Positions 1 to 9,633 of a stretch of 64,000 nucleotides of DNA are shown piece by piece. The translations under genes and the position numbers were made by a program. The notes beneath the pieces were generated by a model. The model was given only the letters and a program-made list of their open reading frames with translations. It searched no databases and had not been told where the DNA came from. Source of the stretch: Clostridium intestinale DSM 6191 (GTDB lineage Bacteria > Bacillota > Clostridia > Clostridiales > Clostridiaceae); NCBI RefSeq assembly GCF_900130055.1, contig NZ_FQXU01000004.1, forward strand, positions 310,001-374,000. The letters run 5' to 3'. The stretch's first letter is position 1. Every line of letters begins with the position of its first letter.

Positions 1-633
1 TGTGTATCCTGCAACCATACCATCTGTTATACATGCATCAATTTTTCCAGTGTTAACAGCTAACATAAGTTCAGATTGACTGCCAAATACCTTAACTTCT
101 TTTACTTGACCTGCTTGTTGCCATTTTTGAGCTGTTTCTAGGAAAGCAGTTCCCTTTTGTCCACCCAAAACTAAGTTTTTCAAATCTGCTTTACTGCTAA
201 CCTTAGAATCTTTAGGTATAACTACAGCTTCACCTTCTTTGTACCATATGTTTGTAAACAAGGCTAATTTCTTACGTTCTTCTTTAACATACATGCCGTC
301 AGTTACCATATCAACAGAGTTATTATTTAACTCAACTAAAAGATTTTCAAATGGTATCTGTTTCATTTCTACTTTATTAATTCCAAGTCTTTTTGCAATT
401 TCTTTAATTATTTCAGCATCAATACCGCTAAATTCATTTGTCTTTGCATCTATAAAAGCAAATGGTGCATCATTTGAAGATGCTACTGTAAGAACCCCTT
501 TTTCTTTTATTGTTGCTAGAGTGTCCTTTTTTCCACCACTTGCTTCCGTGGACTTTCCACCACATCCTGTCATTACTGAAACTGAACTTATTAACGCAAG
601 AATAACTAATAATTTTTTATATCCCCTTTTCAT
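1..633 (-). CDS. Amino-acid ABC transporter substrate-binding lipoprotein (partial)
   Basis: This is the amino-terminal part of a family 3 extracellular solute-binding protein; the carboxyl end lies beyond the window. The start is the ATG at 633, eight bases after a GGGG ribosome site. The protein opens with a lipoprotein signal (MKRGYKK, a hydrophobic run, then lipobox VMTGC), so it should be anchored outside the membrane. It continues with typical family blocks such as GVLTVASSNDAPFAF, FSGIDAEIIKEIAKRLG and MVTDGMY. It follows the ATPase gene by 33 bases and is probably co-transcribed with it. The permease is expected further left, outside the window. The amino acid transported cannot be told from the sequence. 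Confidence 0.9.
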   Translation of the reverse strand, partial: MKRGYKKLLVILALISSVSVMTGCGGKSTEASGGKKDTLATIKEKGVLTVASSNDAPFAFIDAKTNEFSGIDAEIIKEIAKRLGINKVEMKQIPFENLLVELNNNSVDMVTDGMYVKEERKKLALFTNIWYKEGEAVVIPKDSKVSSKADLKNLVLGGQKGTAFLETAQKWQQAGQVKEVKVFGSQSELMLAVNTGKIDACITDGMVAGYT

Positions 634-666
634 ATACATTCCCCTTTTTATGTTTATTTTTAAAGC

Positions 667-1410
667 CTAAGCTTCTAAAGCAAAATCACTTAATACTCTT
701 GATAAAAACTCTTTGGTTCTTTTGTGTTTTGGTTCTGTAAACATGTCTTTTGGTTTTCCTTCCTCAACTATATATCCTTTTTCCATAAAAATAACCCTAT
801 CTGATACATCTCTTGCAAAACCCATTTCATGAGTTACAACTACCATTGTCATTCCATCTTTAGCTAATCTTTTCATAACATCCAATACATCCCCAACAAG
901 TTCTGGATCTAAAGCAGAAGTTGGTTCATCAAATAAAAGCATTTTAGGCTCCATGGCAAGTGCTCTAGCTATTGCAACTCTCTGTTGCTGTCCTCCTGAT
1001 AAAGTCTTGGGATATGATTCTGCTTTATCCTTTAAACCTACTCTATCTAAAAGTTCAAGGGCATAGGCTCTTGCTTCTTTCTTATTTTTTCTTTTTGTAA
1101 GAACTGGCGCAAGCATAACATTTTCTAAAACTGTGTATAAAGGAAATAGATTAAATCTCTGAAACACCATCCCAACCTCTTCTCTAAGGTCTCTGCTGTC
1201 TATGCCACTATCAAGCACATTGTTTCCATCATAATATAACTTTCCGCTAGTAGGTATCTCAAGTAGATTAAGACATCTTAGTAGTGTGCTTTTACCTGAT
1301 CCAGATGGTCCTATTATGCATACCACTTCCCCTTCTTGTATATCCAAACTTATATCTTTCAAAACTTCTAACTCACCAAACTTTTTAGATAGTCCCAAAA
1401 TTTTATACAT
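667..1410 (-). CDS. Amino-acid ABC transporter ATP-binding protein (GlnQ/ArtP type)
   Basis: A polar amino-acid importer ATPase of about 247 residues, the usual family length. It shows Walker [10 protein letters not shown], signature LSGGQQQR, Walker [13 protein letters not shown] and the switch histidine in VVVTHE. The start is taken at ATG 1410 (MYKILGL), preceded by AAGGAGAGATAAGT. The longer reading frame to 1479 would run through a terminator hairpin and is rejected. The gene energises uptake together with the substrate-binding lipoprotein just downstream. A hairpin with a T-run lies in its leader at 1431-1472, so expression may be attenuated or the hairpin may end upstream transcription. 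Confidence 0.93.
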   Translation of the reverse strand: MYKILGLSKKFGELEVLKDISLDIQEGEVVCIIGPSGSGKSTLLRCLNLLEIPTSGKLYYDGNNVLDSGIDSRDLREEVGMVFQRFNLFPLYTVLENVMLAPVLTKRKNKKEARAYALELLDRVGLKDKAESYPKTLSGGQQQRVAIARALAMEPKMLLFDEPTSALDPELVGDVLDVMKRLAKDGMTMVVVTHEMGFARDVSDRVIFMEKGYIVEEGKPKDMFTEPKHKRTKEFLSRVLSDFALEA

Positions 1411-1430
1411 ACTTATCTCTCCTTCCATAG

Positions 1431-1472
1431 AAAAATAAAAAAGGCACACTGACCAATTAATTTCAGTGCACC
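1431..1472 (-). terminator. Hairpin with T-run in the leader of the ABC ATPase gene
   Basis: Arms 1443-1452 and 1463-1472 form a ten-pair stem with two G-U pairs. On the minus strand it is followed by TTTTTTATTTTT. It lies between the upstream gene and the ATG at 1410, so it could be a transcription attenuator. Confidence 0.7.
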
Positions 1473-1618
1473 TTTGCATTTAAAATTTATTTATATTTCT
1501 TTAATTAAATATCTTATCTATCGGATAAAAGTATATTATCACATTTATAATCTCTAAGTCTATTTACTTTACTGACAATATTTTAGTGCAGTATGAACAA
1601 TATATTTAAAAAATTTGT

Positions 1619-2749
1619 TTACAGTGCACTATAATAAATATCTTTAATTTCTTCTAGAGTAAATTCCTTAGGGTGATTTAGTATACTTGGTTTTGAAACC
1701 TTCATGCAATTATCCGCCATCCACGCAACATCTTCCTTTTTAACTCCAAGCTCACCTAAGGTAACCTTAAGATTAAGATCTTCTAAAAGCTTATTTATAA
1801 GCTTAGAACATTCACTGGCATGGCTTCCCCCTAATAACTTTGCTATATCACCATACTTCTCTACATCACTTTCCCATGACTTTTGGGCTATTACAGGCGT
1901 TAAAGCCGCAAGTCCTTTTCCATGTACAACATCATAAAGGCCACTTACTGGGTGTTCAAGTCCATGAGGTGCTGTAACTCCTGCTATACCAATTACCATG
2001 CCACCTAAAGTACTTGCCAAGGTAACCTTTTCTAATGCCTCTAAATCACTAGGATCATTATACGCCTTCACTAAATTTTCGGAAAGCAGCTTCATTCCAT
2101 AAAAGGCTTGCATACTGGTTAGTGGTTGACCAATCTTAGAAACATAAGCCTCCATGTTATGGCAAAGAGCATCAAATCCTACTGATGCAAGTATTGCTTT
2201 CGGCATAGTCATCATAAGTTCTGGATCTATAATTGAAGCTTTTGCAATAATTGCATTAGTTCTAAGTGATTTTTTATCCTTGGTTTCTGGATTTGTAAGT
2301 ACTGAAAAACTATTTCCCTCACTGCCTGTACCACATGTAGTTGGTACTAAAACTGTAGGCAAAGCTTCTGTTCCTTGCTTTATTCCAAATATATATTCAG
2401 ATATATCCCCAGGATTTTTCGCGGAAAAAGCTATACTCTTAGCTGCATCCATAATACTTCCACCACCAAGAGCTAAAATAACATCACAACAAGTTTCCTT
2501 TATTATATCTACACCTTCATATACTGTTGTAGTTAAAGGATTTTGTTCCACCTTATCAAAAATCTCATATTCTACTTTTTCTTCCTTTAATAAAGATATA
2601 GCTTTATCAAGTAATCCACTTTTCTTAGTACTACTTCTTCCTGTAACAATAAGCGCTTTCTTTCCATACTTGCCTACCTCTATTCCAATCTCTGAGCTTC
2701 TTCCTCTTCCAAACAGTAAATTTACAGGTAAATTATAATTAAAATTCAT
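1619..2749 (-). CDS. Iron-containing alcohol dehydrogenase
   Basis: Group III (Fe-dependent) alcohol dehydrogenase of about 376 residues, normal length, cytoplasmic, expected to reduce aldehydes or ketones with NAD(P)H. It contains the nucleotide motif ALGGGSIMDAAK and the metal-site segments GFDALCHNMEAYVS and HGLEHPVSGLYDVVHG, which carry the Asp and His ligands. The start is ATG 2749 (MNFNYNLP), seven bases after GGAGG; the adjacent in-frame ATG at 2752 is also possible. The leader contains a strong terminator hairpin (2779-2813) and a motif shared with the next leader to the left. The substrate is not predictable; butanol dehydrogenases are close family members. Confidence 0.9.
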   Translation of the reverse strand: MNFNYNLPVNLLFGRGRSSEIGIEVGKYGKKALIVTGRSSTKKSGLLDKAISLLKEEKVEYEIFDKVEQNPLTTTVYEGVDIIKETCCDVILALGGGSIMDAAKSIAFSAKNPGDISEYIFGIKQGTEALPTVLVPTTCGTGSEGNSFSVLTNPETKDKKSLRTNAIIAKASIIDPELMMTMPKAILASVGFDALCHNMEAYVSKIGQPLTSMQAFYGMKLLSENLVKAYNDPSDLEALEKVTLASTLGGMVIGIAGVTAPHGLEHPVSGLYDVVHGKGLAALTPVIAQKSWESDVEKYGDIAKLLGGSHASECSKLINKLLEDLNLKVTLGELGVKKEDVAWMADNCMKVSKPSILNHPKEFTLEEIKDIYYSAL

Positions 2750-2778
2750 CATAAGACCTCCCAAACTTCATCCATAAT

Positions 2779-2813
2779 ATAAAAAAGTGCCTTTATTAAT
2801 AAAATAAAGACAC
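2779..2813 (-). terminator. Intrinsic terminator or attenuator upstream of the Fe-ADH gene
   Basis: Arms 2787-2797 and 2803-2813 (GTGCCTTTATT paired with AATAAAGACAC) with one wobble pair, followed on the minus strand by six T. It sits only about 30 bases before the dehydrogenase start codon. Confidence 0.75.
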
Positions 2814-2894
2814 CTTTGTTTACACAATAATAGCATATCACTCTAAGTTATTCTATAAATCCTCTAAACAAGATTTTAGTGCAGTTTGAACAAA

Positions 2895-4100
2895 TTAAAC
2901 CCCATTGCTAACTAAAGACTTATTTTTTATAAGGAAAAAGCTTAATACAAATAACAAGGAACCTGTTCCTATAAGTAAATATTCTATCCTAATCATATCT
3001 GCTATAGGCCCAAAGACAAGCATCCCTAAAGGCATCATAGAACTAGATATCATTCCAAAAACTCCAAAAACTCTTCCTAAATAATCTGGTTCAACTTTCT
3101 CTTGTAGTAAAACTGTAGAAGGTGTATTGAAGATTGGCATAGCTATTCCAATGAACCCCATAAAGGTTAAATATATATAAAAGTTTGGAACTATTCCAAG
3201 AGCTATAATACAGAATGCTGAAATAAAGCTTGAAAACGCCATAGAGTATACCCTGTTTTTAAATCCACCCCATGAAGCCATAATAATGCCACCTAAAATC
3301 ATACCTGTTGAGAAGGTTATTTCTATGGCTGTTAATCTCCATACATCATTTCCAAAAGCCCTAGTAACTTGAAGTGGCGTTAAAAAGGCAGCTGGTGTAA
3401 ATAGAAAGAAAAAAGCTGCACAAAATATAAAGAAATTTCTTACATAATGATGACCCCTTATATAATTAATCCCCTTTTGCATGTCTTCAAAATAGCTTAA
3501 ATTAGAATTTTCTAATGCTTTTTTATGAGCCTCAACTCTTAAGAATATAACTAAGATAGATATTCCTATAAAAGCTGTAACTATATCAATAAAGAAAATA
3601 GTTACTATTGAAGTTTTAGTTAAAAGAGCTCCACTTATCATTGGAGATACAAGCATAATTATTGATTGTATACTTCCATTTGCTGCGTTTGCTTTTGTTA
3701 ATTTATCTTCTGGTACTATTTGAGGTAAAAATGCACCAACTGCAGGTGTTTGAACCCCAGCTCCTAATGCTCTAATAGCTGCTACAACAAAAAGAAGCCA
3801 CATCTCTCTATATCCTGACATAAATACTATAGCTAAAATAAGTGTTGCAAGTGCAATAGCGGAATCTGCTACTATAATCAGTTTTTTACGATCATATCTA
3901 TCTGCCCATACTCCTGCGAAAGGAGATAGAAAAAATGTAGGCAAAAATCCACATATAATGTATACAGTCATCATTACTCCAGATTGAGTATTCATGGTAA
4001 CATACCACATGATAGCATATTGAACTAATGATGAACCAAAAAGCGATATTGTTTGGCTAGATAAAAAAAGTACTATGTCTTTTTTCCAGTTTCTATTCAT
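2895..4100 (-). CDS. MFS transporter, DHA3 (Mef-like) family
   Basis: A membrane exporter of about 401 residues with roughly twelve hydrophobic segments and the loop 2-3 motif GVWADRYDRKK, which is typical of the DHA3/MefA-type drug exporters. The start is the ATG at 4100 (MNRNWKKD); the spacing to TGGAG is long (about 12 bases), so an upstream TTG at 4118 is an alternative. It is a distant relative of the frameshifted mef-like gene at 49.5-50.7 kb and shares its opening pattern (WKxD...SQTISLFGSSLVQ). The substrate is unknown. It is transcribed alone; the downstream gene has its own leader. Confidence 0.88.
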   Translation of the reverse strand: MNRNWKKDIVLFLSSQTISLFGSSLVQYAIMWYVTMNTQSGVMMTVYIICGFLPTFFLSPFAGVWADRYDRKKLIIVADSAIALATLILAIVFMSGYREMWLLFVVAAIRALGAGVQTPAVGAFLPQIVPEDKLTKANAANGSIQSIIMLVSPMISGALLTKTSIVTIFFIDIVTAFIGISILVIFLRVEAHKKALENSNLSYFEDMQKGINYIRGHHYVRNFFIFCAAFFFLFTPAAFLTPLQVTRAFGNDVWRLTAIEITFSTGMILGGIIMASWGGFKNRVYSMAFSSFISAFCIIALGIVPNFYIYLTFMGFIGIAMPIFNTPSTVLLQEKVEPDYLGRVFGVFGMISSSMMPLGMLVFGPIADMIRIEYLLIGTGSLLFVLSFFLIKNKSLVSNGV

Positions 4101-4213
4101 ATTAATTATTCGCTCCAATCATTTAAAATTTAGAAGTGAACTGTAGTTCTTATATTATATATAAGGATAGCTACTTTATCAAATATTTTTTAACTTTTTA
4201 TGGATAATTTTTG

Positions 4214-4251
4214 AAAAATAAAAAAGAACGTTGTGATTACTCACAACATTC
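4214..4251 (-). terminator. Terminator of the 4.3-6.3 kb two-component operon
   Basis: Arms 4226-4236 and 4241-4251 form an eleven-pair stem with a TTAC loop. On the minus strand it is followed by TTTTTTATTTTT. Confidence 0.9.
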
Positions 4252-4260
4252 TTCTCTCTT

Positions 4261-4950
4261 CTATAACTTAAATCTATATCCTGTTCCCCATAGGGTCTCA
4301 ATAAATTCTGGATTAGAAGGGTCTTTTTCAATCTTTTTTCTTATTCTTTGAATATGTACTGGTATAGTTGCAGTATCGCCATAAAACTCATCTCCCCAGA
4401 TTTTATCAAAGATATGCTCCTTGGTAAAAACAATATTAGGATTTGAAGCTAAAAGTAATAAAACTGAATATTCCTTTGAAGTCATCTGAATTTCTTTTCC
4501 ATAAACCAAAACTCTATGAGATGAAGTATTTATCTCTAGTCCTCCATGACTAATTATTTCAGAAGAACTTTTATCATTTCCCTTAAGTCTTTCATATCTG
4601 TTTATGTGAGATTTCACTCTAGCTGTAAGTTCAGCTGGGCTAAAAGGTTTCGTTAAATAATCATCAGCACCAAAGTCAAGCCCTCTTATTTTATCTATAT
4701 CCTCACTTCTTGCAGATACAACTATTATAGGAATCTCATACTTTTTTCTAACCTCTTTTATTATTTCATATCCATCTACATTGGGAAGCATTAAATCCAC
4801 TATTATTAAGTCATATCTACCTTCTAAAGCTAGTTTAAGTCCCTTTGCTCCATCAGTAATAATCTCTGATTTATAACCATTAAGCTGAAGATAATCTCTT
4901 TCCATCTCAGCTATATTTATATCATCTTCAATAATTAAAATCTCTTTCAT
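4261..4950 (-). CDS. OmpR-family response regulator
   Basis: A receiver domain (phospho-acceptor Asp52 in IIVDLMLPNVDG, and the Lys in YLTKPFSPAE) followed by a winged-helix DNA-binding domain ending in TLWGTGYRFKL. Length 229 is standard. The ATG follows AAAAGGAG by a normal distance. It is 18 bases downstream of the histidine kinase gene and forms an operon with it. The divergent ABC exporter genes at 6500-8238 are the likely target, by analogy with many Firmicute detoxification modules; that link is inferred from position. Confidence 0.95.
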   Translation of the reverse strand: MKEILIIEDDINIAEMERDYLQLNGYKSEIITDGAKGLKLALEGRYDLIIVDLMLPNVDGYEIIKEVRKKYEIPIIVVSARSEDIDKIRGLDFGADDYLTKPFSPAELTARVKSHINRYERLKGNDKSSSEIISHGGLEINTSSHRVLVYGKEIQMTSKEYSVLLLLASNPNIVFTKEHIFDKIWGDEFYGDTATIPVHIQRIRKKIEKDPSNPEFIETLWGTGYRFKL

Positions 4951-4968
4951 ACCCTCTTCTCCTTTTGT

Positions 4969-6291
4969 CTATTCTTCTATAGGAAGTGTTATAGTAAAAC
5001 AAGTTCCTTCATTTATTTTACTTTCAGCCTTTATACTTCCTCCATGAGCATCAACCAATTCCTTAGATATAGCTAAACCTAAACCAGTGCTCATTAAGTC
5101 TTTAGTTCTAGCATAATCTATTCTATAAAATCTATCAAATATATAAGGAAGTTTTTCCTCTGGGATTCCCTCTCCATTATCCTTTATATCAATATTTATA
5201 AAACCATTATTAACATATAGCTCAACATCTATCTTAGTTTCTTTATTGGAATTATCGTTAACTCCATCTGTAGGCGCATATTTCACTGCATTTCCTATAA
5301 TATTTCTAAAAACCTGATGTATTCTTTTTCTATCTATTTTAACTATTAACTCTTCTCTTATTTTACTTTCATAATTAAAGTTTATATTCTTATCTTCCAG
5401 TTCAAACTGAAATTCTTCCATTAAATCCCCCATGAAGTTTTCTATATTTATTAATTCAAAATTAAACTCTAACTTCTGCATATCAAGCTTTGAAAACAAA
5501 AATAAGTCATCTATAAGCTTATTCATATAACCAGCATTATTATATATTATCTGATTATATTTCTTTATGGTTTCTTTAGGTAAATCTTCAGTATAGGCCA
5601 TAGTTTCAATATATCCTTGAATAGAGGTTATTGGAGTTTTTAAATCATGTGAAATATTGGCTATAAGAAGTTTTCTGTTTTCCTCATACTCTTTTTTTAA
5701 TTCTTCACCTTCTTTAAGCCTCTTTGCCATTTCATTAAAGGATTTTATAACCATATCAACTTCACTATTTTCCTCACAATCAACATTAACCCTATAATTT
5801 CCTTTAGCTATCTCCACAACCCCCTCATTTAAATGTTGAAGTGGAACTAAAATTCTTTTCTCTATACTAGCTAAAAATAATATCTGACCAATTCCTCCAA
5901 GTAACATTAATGACATATAGATGACTCCTATAGCACTAAATCCTATATATCTAAATAGCAAATAACATATAACTAAGTTAATTATTAAAAATAAAAATCT
6001 GGTGTACTTAACTTTAGAATAATACCACTGAAATCCCCTATTGTTTCTATGTATCCTTTCAAGGCTCTTCTTAAAATTCTTCTCTAGTCTATGCTTCTCC
6101 TCATGCCGTTCCCTTTTAGTTAGATAATCTTTTTTAGTAAGTTCCTCAACATCTTTTTGATATTCTCTAAACAACTCAAAAGAGTCTAAATTAGTTTTTA
6201 CTTGTCTAATATCCTCTTCAGCATGATACTGTATATGCCTATTGACCTTTATCTCAAGAGATTTTTTCAAGTTTTTCAATTTTTTCTTCAT
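4969..6291 (-). CDS. Sensor histidine kinase, HAMP type
   Basis: A membrane kinase of 440 residues. An unusually long, charged, lysine-rich amino-terminal segment of about 105 residues precedes two membrane spans (about 110-150). A HAMP linker follows, then the phospho-acceptor motif SHDLKTPITS and an ATPase domain with N, G1 (DNGEGIPE) and G2 (STGLGLAIS) boxes. There is almost no extracytoplasmic loop, as in intramembrane-sensing kinases that monitor ABC exporters. The start ATG follows CTAGGAGC. It pairs with the response regulator at 4261-4950. Confidence 0.93.
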   Translation of the reverse strand: MKKKLKNLKKSLEIKVNRHIQYHAEEDIRQVKTNLDSFELFREYQKDVEELTKKDYLTKRERHEEKHRLEKNFKKSLERIHRNNRGFQWYYSKVKYTRFLFLIINLVICYLLFRYIGFSAIGVIYMSLMLLGGIGQILFLASIEKRILVPLQHLNEGVVEIAKGNYRVNVDCEENSEVDMVIKSFNEMAKRLKEGEELKKEYEENRKLLIANISHDLKTPITSIQGYIETMAYTEDLPKETIKKYNQIIYNNAGYMNKLIDDLFLFSKLDMQKLEFNFELINIENFMGDLMEEFQFELEDKNINFNYESKIREELIVKIDRKRIHQVFRNIIGNAVKYAPTDGVNDNSNKETKIDVELYVNNGFINIDIKDNGEGIPEEKLPYIFDRFYRIDYARTKDLMSTGLGLAISKELVDAHGGSIKAESKINEGTCFTITLPIEE

Positions 6292-6499
6292 TATATATGC
6301 TCCTAGATTTAATAGTATTAACCTTATTTTACATCTAACTCTTAAACATATTTTAACGTATTTATAAAGAAAGTATAAAGTGAATTTCTATTTAAAAATT
6401 ATTTATATTTGTTTATAAATTTTTTATATCTCTTTTAAATGAAGTTTAAACCTTTCTATTAATATAAACCTGTAAGAAAAATTCTAGGAGGAAAATCAA

Positions 6500-7414
6500 A
6501 TGGCAAATATTATTGAAGTAAAAAATTTCACAAAACAATTTGGAGAATTTAAAGCTGTAGACAATATATCTTTTGAGGTTGAAGAAGGAAGTATATTTGC
6601 ATTCTTAGGACCAAACGGTGCTGGAAAAAGTACAACCATTAATACACTATGTACCATCATAGATAAAACTGATGGTACCTTAACCATAAATGGAAATGAG
6701 GTATCTAAGGAAAAAGGAAAGGTTAGACGTGATATTGGAATAGTATTTCAAGATTCAACTTTAGATAATAAACTAACTGTAGAAGAGAACTTAAAATTTC
6801 ATTGTGAATTTTACAATGTACCAAAGGAAGACATTCAAAACAGAATAAACTTTGTATTAAACTTAGTAGATCTTAAAGCTTGGAGAAAAGCTCCTATAAA
6901 TAGCCTTTCTGGAGGTATGAAAAGAAGAGTAGAAATAGCAAGAGGACTAGTTCACTATCCTAAAGTTTTATTTCTAGATGAACCTACTACAGGTCTTGAC
7001 CCTCAAACAAGAGCAAACATCTGGGAATACATATACAAGCTTCAAAAACAAAAAAACATCACCATCTTCCTAACAACTCACTACATGGATGAAGCTGAGA
7101 TATGTGACAAGGTAGCTATCATGGATCATGGTAAAATAGTTGCTTTTGATACACCTAACAATCTAAAAAAAGAACATACAGGACTTGTAACTAAAATAGG
7201 TGTATCAAAGGTATATGATTTTGTTGAATATCTAAAAATGAACCATATAAAGTATAAACAGGAAGAAACCATGTTTACCCTATACTCAAACAACTTAAAG
7301 AAAATATTAGAACTAACATCTAACTTTAAAGATATAATCACAGATTTAGAAACTACTAAAGGTACACTTAACGATGTATTTTTAGCTATAACAGGAAAGG
7401 AGATAAGAGCATAA
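6500..7414 (+). CDS. ABC-2 exporter ATP-binding protein (DrrA-like)
   Basis: An ATPase of 304 residues with Walker A GPNGAGKST, signature LSGGMKRR and Walker B VLFLDEPTTGLDP. The roughly 80-residue carboxyl extension is typical of drug-exporter ATPases. The ATG follows CTAGGAGGAAAATCAA. Its stop codon overlaps the permease start by one base, so the two products should be made together as one exporter. It is divergent from the kinase/regulator pair, with a 208-base intergenic region likely to hold both promoters. Confidence 0.93.
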   Translation: MANIIEVKNFTKQFGEFKAVDNISFEVEEGSIFAFLGPNGAGKSTTINTLCTIIDKTDGTLTINGNEVSKEKGKVRRDIGIVFQDSTLDNKLTVEENLKFHCEFYNVPKEDIQNRINFVLNLVDLKAWRKAPINSLSGGMKRRVEIARGLVHYPKVLFLDEPTTGLDPQTRANIWEYIYKLQKQKNITIFLTTHYMDEAEICDKVAIMDHGKIVAFDTPNNLKKEHTGLVTKIGVSKVYDFVEYLKMNHIKYKQEETMFTLYSNNLKKILELTSNFKDIITDLETTKGTLNDVFLAITGKEIRA

Positions 7415-8238
7415 TGCGTGGAATGACTGCTATTTTAAAAAGAAATCTAATAAACTTTACAAGGAACAAAACTCAACTTATATTCTCAATAGTTATGCCT
7501 TTATTTATGCTTTTTGTTTTCTCATTTGTTATGAAACCAACAACAGCTGATATCAGTCAGCCTATCAACTATTTGATATCAGGCATAATAATAATGTCAG
7601 TTTTTCAATCTTCTTTAAGTAACTCTACTAATATATTAGAAGATATATCAATGGGGTTCATGAAGGAAATCATAGTCTCACCTATAGAAAGATGGAAAAT
7701 TTCCATAGGACAAGTACTATCATCAACTATCATAGCTGTTATTCAAGGTCTTTTGATTATCATAATTGCATTATTCATGGGCCTCACACTTGATGCACCT
7801 CAATTTATTCAAATGATAGCTGTGATGACCCTAGTAGGTATAACCTTCAGTTCCATGGGCCTATTCTTAGCAACTGTTGCTAAGAAATCAACTACTTTCC
7901 AAGTTATGATTACTGCATTTACTTTACCATTAACCTTTTTGTCAGGCGCTTATATACCAACAACCATTATGCCAAAAATCCTTAGACCTTTTGTATACAT
8001 AAATCCATTAACCTACACAACATCTATATTCAGATATATAGCTTTAAAAATGAATGATCTATCAACAGCTGAACTTGTAAAAGAAGGAGTTTCTTTTGAT
8101 ATTCATGGTTTCATAGTTGGGCCCTTCACAGGAATATTAATCATAATCATCATGGGCCTTATCTTCTTCTCACTATGCGTATATAAATTCAATAAAGCAG
8201 ACTTTTCAGATGTTAAGGTGTTTAATCCTGAAAGATAA
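7414..8238 (+). CDS. ABC-2 type permease
   Basis: A membrane protein of 274 residues with about six hydrophobic segments and the late conserved block FLSGAYIPTTIMP, typical of ABC-2 permeases for drugs or lipid-linked compounds. It is translationally coupled to the preceding ATPase (overlapping TAATG) and followed by a strong terminator, so the exporter is a two-gene operon. The substrate is unknown. Confidence 0.92.
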   Translation: MRGMTAILKRNLINFTRNKTQLIFSIVMPLFMLFVFSFVMKPTTADISQPINYLISGIIIMSVFQSSLSNSTNILEDISMGFMKEIIVSPIERWKISIGQVLSSTIIAVIQGLLIIIIALFMGLTLDAPQFIQMIAVMTLVGITFSSMGLFLATVAKKSTTFQVMITAFTLPLTFLSGAYIPTTIMPKILRPFVYINPLTYTTSIFRYIALKMNDLSTAELVKEGVSFDIHGFIVGPFTGILIIIIMGLIFFSLCVYKFNKADFSDVKVFNPER

Positions 8239-8253
8239 TTATATCTAAATATT

Positions 8254-8290
8254 ATAGACCCAAGTTCATGTAACTTGGGCCTATATTTTT
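8254..8290 (+). terminator. Terminator of the ABC-2 exporter operon
   Basis: Arms 8254-8266 and 8272-8284 (core CCCAAGTT/AACTTGGG) pair across thirteen positions with one mismatch, followed by ATTTTT. Confidence 0.88.
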
Positions 8291-8394
8291 ATGATGGGCC
8301 TCTTCATGGGCCTTTTATATTTTCTTATATTTTAACTATCTTAAACCACCAATATATGAAAAATTTAATGTTTCCTCCTAAAAAAACAAATACA

Positions 8395-9483
8395 TTAACC
8401 AAGCATCTCTTTAACTTCGCTTTCTTTCTGAAATAATAGACATCCTCCATCATGTTCTCCCATAAGCATTCCTGTTTCATTAAGCTTTCTAAACAAGGGT
8501 GATTTTAATGCTGCCCTCAATGAATGTTCCTTAAGGTTTATATCTGAATAAGGTGAAAATGGACATGGTTCTGCTGAGCCATTAACATTTATATGAAAGA
8601 AACCTCTTCCTGCAGCTAAACATCCACCTGAATATTTCTCATCTCCTGGGAAGGATATAAATACTGTATCCTCATAACTTTCTCTTAGTTCCTGCTGTTT
8701 AATTTCTAATGTTTTACGTTCTAAATCAGTTGGAGCAAGATACTTGGTTTCCTCTATTACAGGAACATACTCAACAAAAACTACAGCTCTACAACCTTTG
8801 TCATATAATTTTTGAAAGAATTCCTTGCTAGTTACTGTATTTACATTCTCTGTAGTTACTGTAACGGATGCTCCATACAAAAGACCAGCATCTTTTAAGG
8901 TATCCATTGCTTTCATTATAGTATTGTAAGTTCCAAACCCTCTTCTATTATCTGTCTGCTCCCTATCCCCTTCAATACTTATGATAGGTACAAGATTTCT
9001 ATTTTTATCAAACAACTTTAAATTATCTTCTCTAAACAAAGTTCCATTTGTAAACACAGGGAAAATTATTTCCTTAATCTCAGCTGCCTTTTCTATAACT
9101 TCTCTTCTCATTAAAGGCTCCCCACCAGCAAGTAATATAAATGAAACTCCCATCTCTTTTGCTTCTTTAAATAATTCTGCCCATCTTTCTGTACTCATTT
9201 GTTTATTTTCTAAGCCTTCACCACAAGATTTATTTTCTCTCGCATAACAACCCTTACAAAATAAATTACAGTTACTTGATATACTTGAAATTAAGAAAGC
9301 TGGAACATTCTCTCCTTTTTCTATAAAAGCTTCCCTTCTCTTTTTAGCTTCTTTACTTGCTAAAGCATATTTAACTACAAAAGCAGTTTCCTTTGGATTT
9401 TTAAGAGAAGCTTTAACTATTCCCTTAACTATATTCTCTATCCCATTACTAACATAATCCGATAAACTGAATTCCCTACTCAT
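8395..9483 (-). CDS. Radical SAM protein with additional C-terminal cysteines
   Basis: A protein of 362 residues with the radical SAM cluster CNLFCKGC (Cys72, Cys76, Cys79) and the AdoMet-binding GGEPL segment. The carboxyl part carries further cysteines (GGCLAAGRGFF, AEPCPFS, GGCLLF), as in SPASM or twitch domains that hold auxiliary iron-sulfur clusters. Such enzymes modify peptides or cofactors, but no precursor peptide gene is visible next to it. It is transcribed alone between two exporter modules. The substrate is unknown. Confidence 0.85.
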   Translation of the reverse strand: MSREFSLSDYVSNGIENIVKGIVKASLKNPKETAFVVKYALASKEAKKRREAFIEKGENVPAFLISSISSNCNLFCKGCYARENKSCGEGLENKQMSTERWAELFKEAKEMGVSFILLAGGEPLMRREVIEKAAEIKEIIFPVFTNGTLFREDNLKLFDKNRNLVPIISIEGDREQTDNRRGFGTYNTIMKAMDTLKDAGLLYGASVTVTTENVNTVTSKEFFQKLYDKGCRAVVFVEYVPVIEETKYLAPTDLERKTLEIKQQELRESYEDTVFISFPGDEKYSGGCLAAGRGFFHINVNGSAEPCPFSPYSDINLKEHSLRAALKSPLFRKLNETGMLMGEHDGGCLLFQKESEVKEMLG

Positions 9484-9633
9484 TTTTATTCTCCCCTTAT
9501 ATAACCTTATTTAAGTTATTATAAATTGATTATATGCCCTAAAATCAACCTTGCATCTTAAAATTTTCTTAATATTGTTTTTATTTTGGGATATATGGTA
9601 TATTTAAACAAATGATAAGATTGAGGTAAGTTT

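Noticed and set aside
239..670. Plus-strand open frame of 143 codons at the window start
   Set aside because: It lies opposite the clear substrate-binding lipoprotein gene and has no ribosome site or recognisable domain.
1411..1479. Extended amino terminus of the amino-acid ABC ATPase
   Set aside because: It would translate through a terminator hairpin and skip the good ribosome site before ATG 1410.
1704..2738. Plus-strand frames across the Fe-ADH gene
   Set aside because: They are antisense to a well-conserved enzyme and read as low-quality hydrophobic or Ser-rich sequence.
8294..8325. Second possible terminator after the ABC-2 permease (GGGCC...GGGCC)
   Set aside because: The two arms can pair only over four bases; the preceding hairpin is sufficient.
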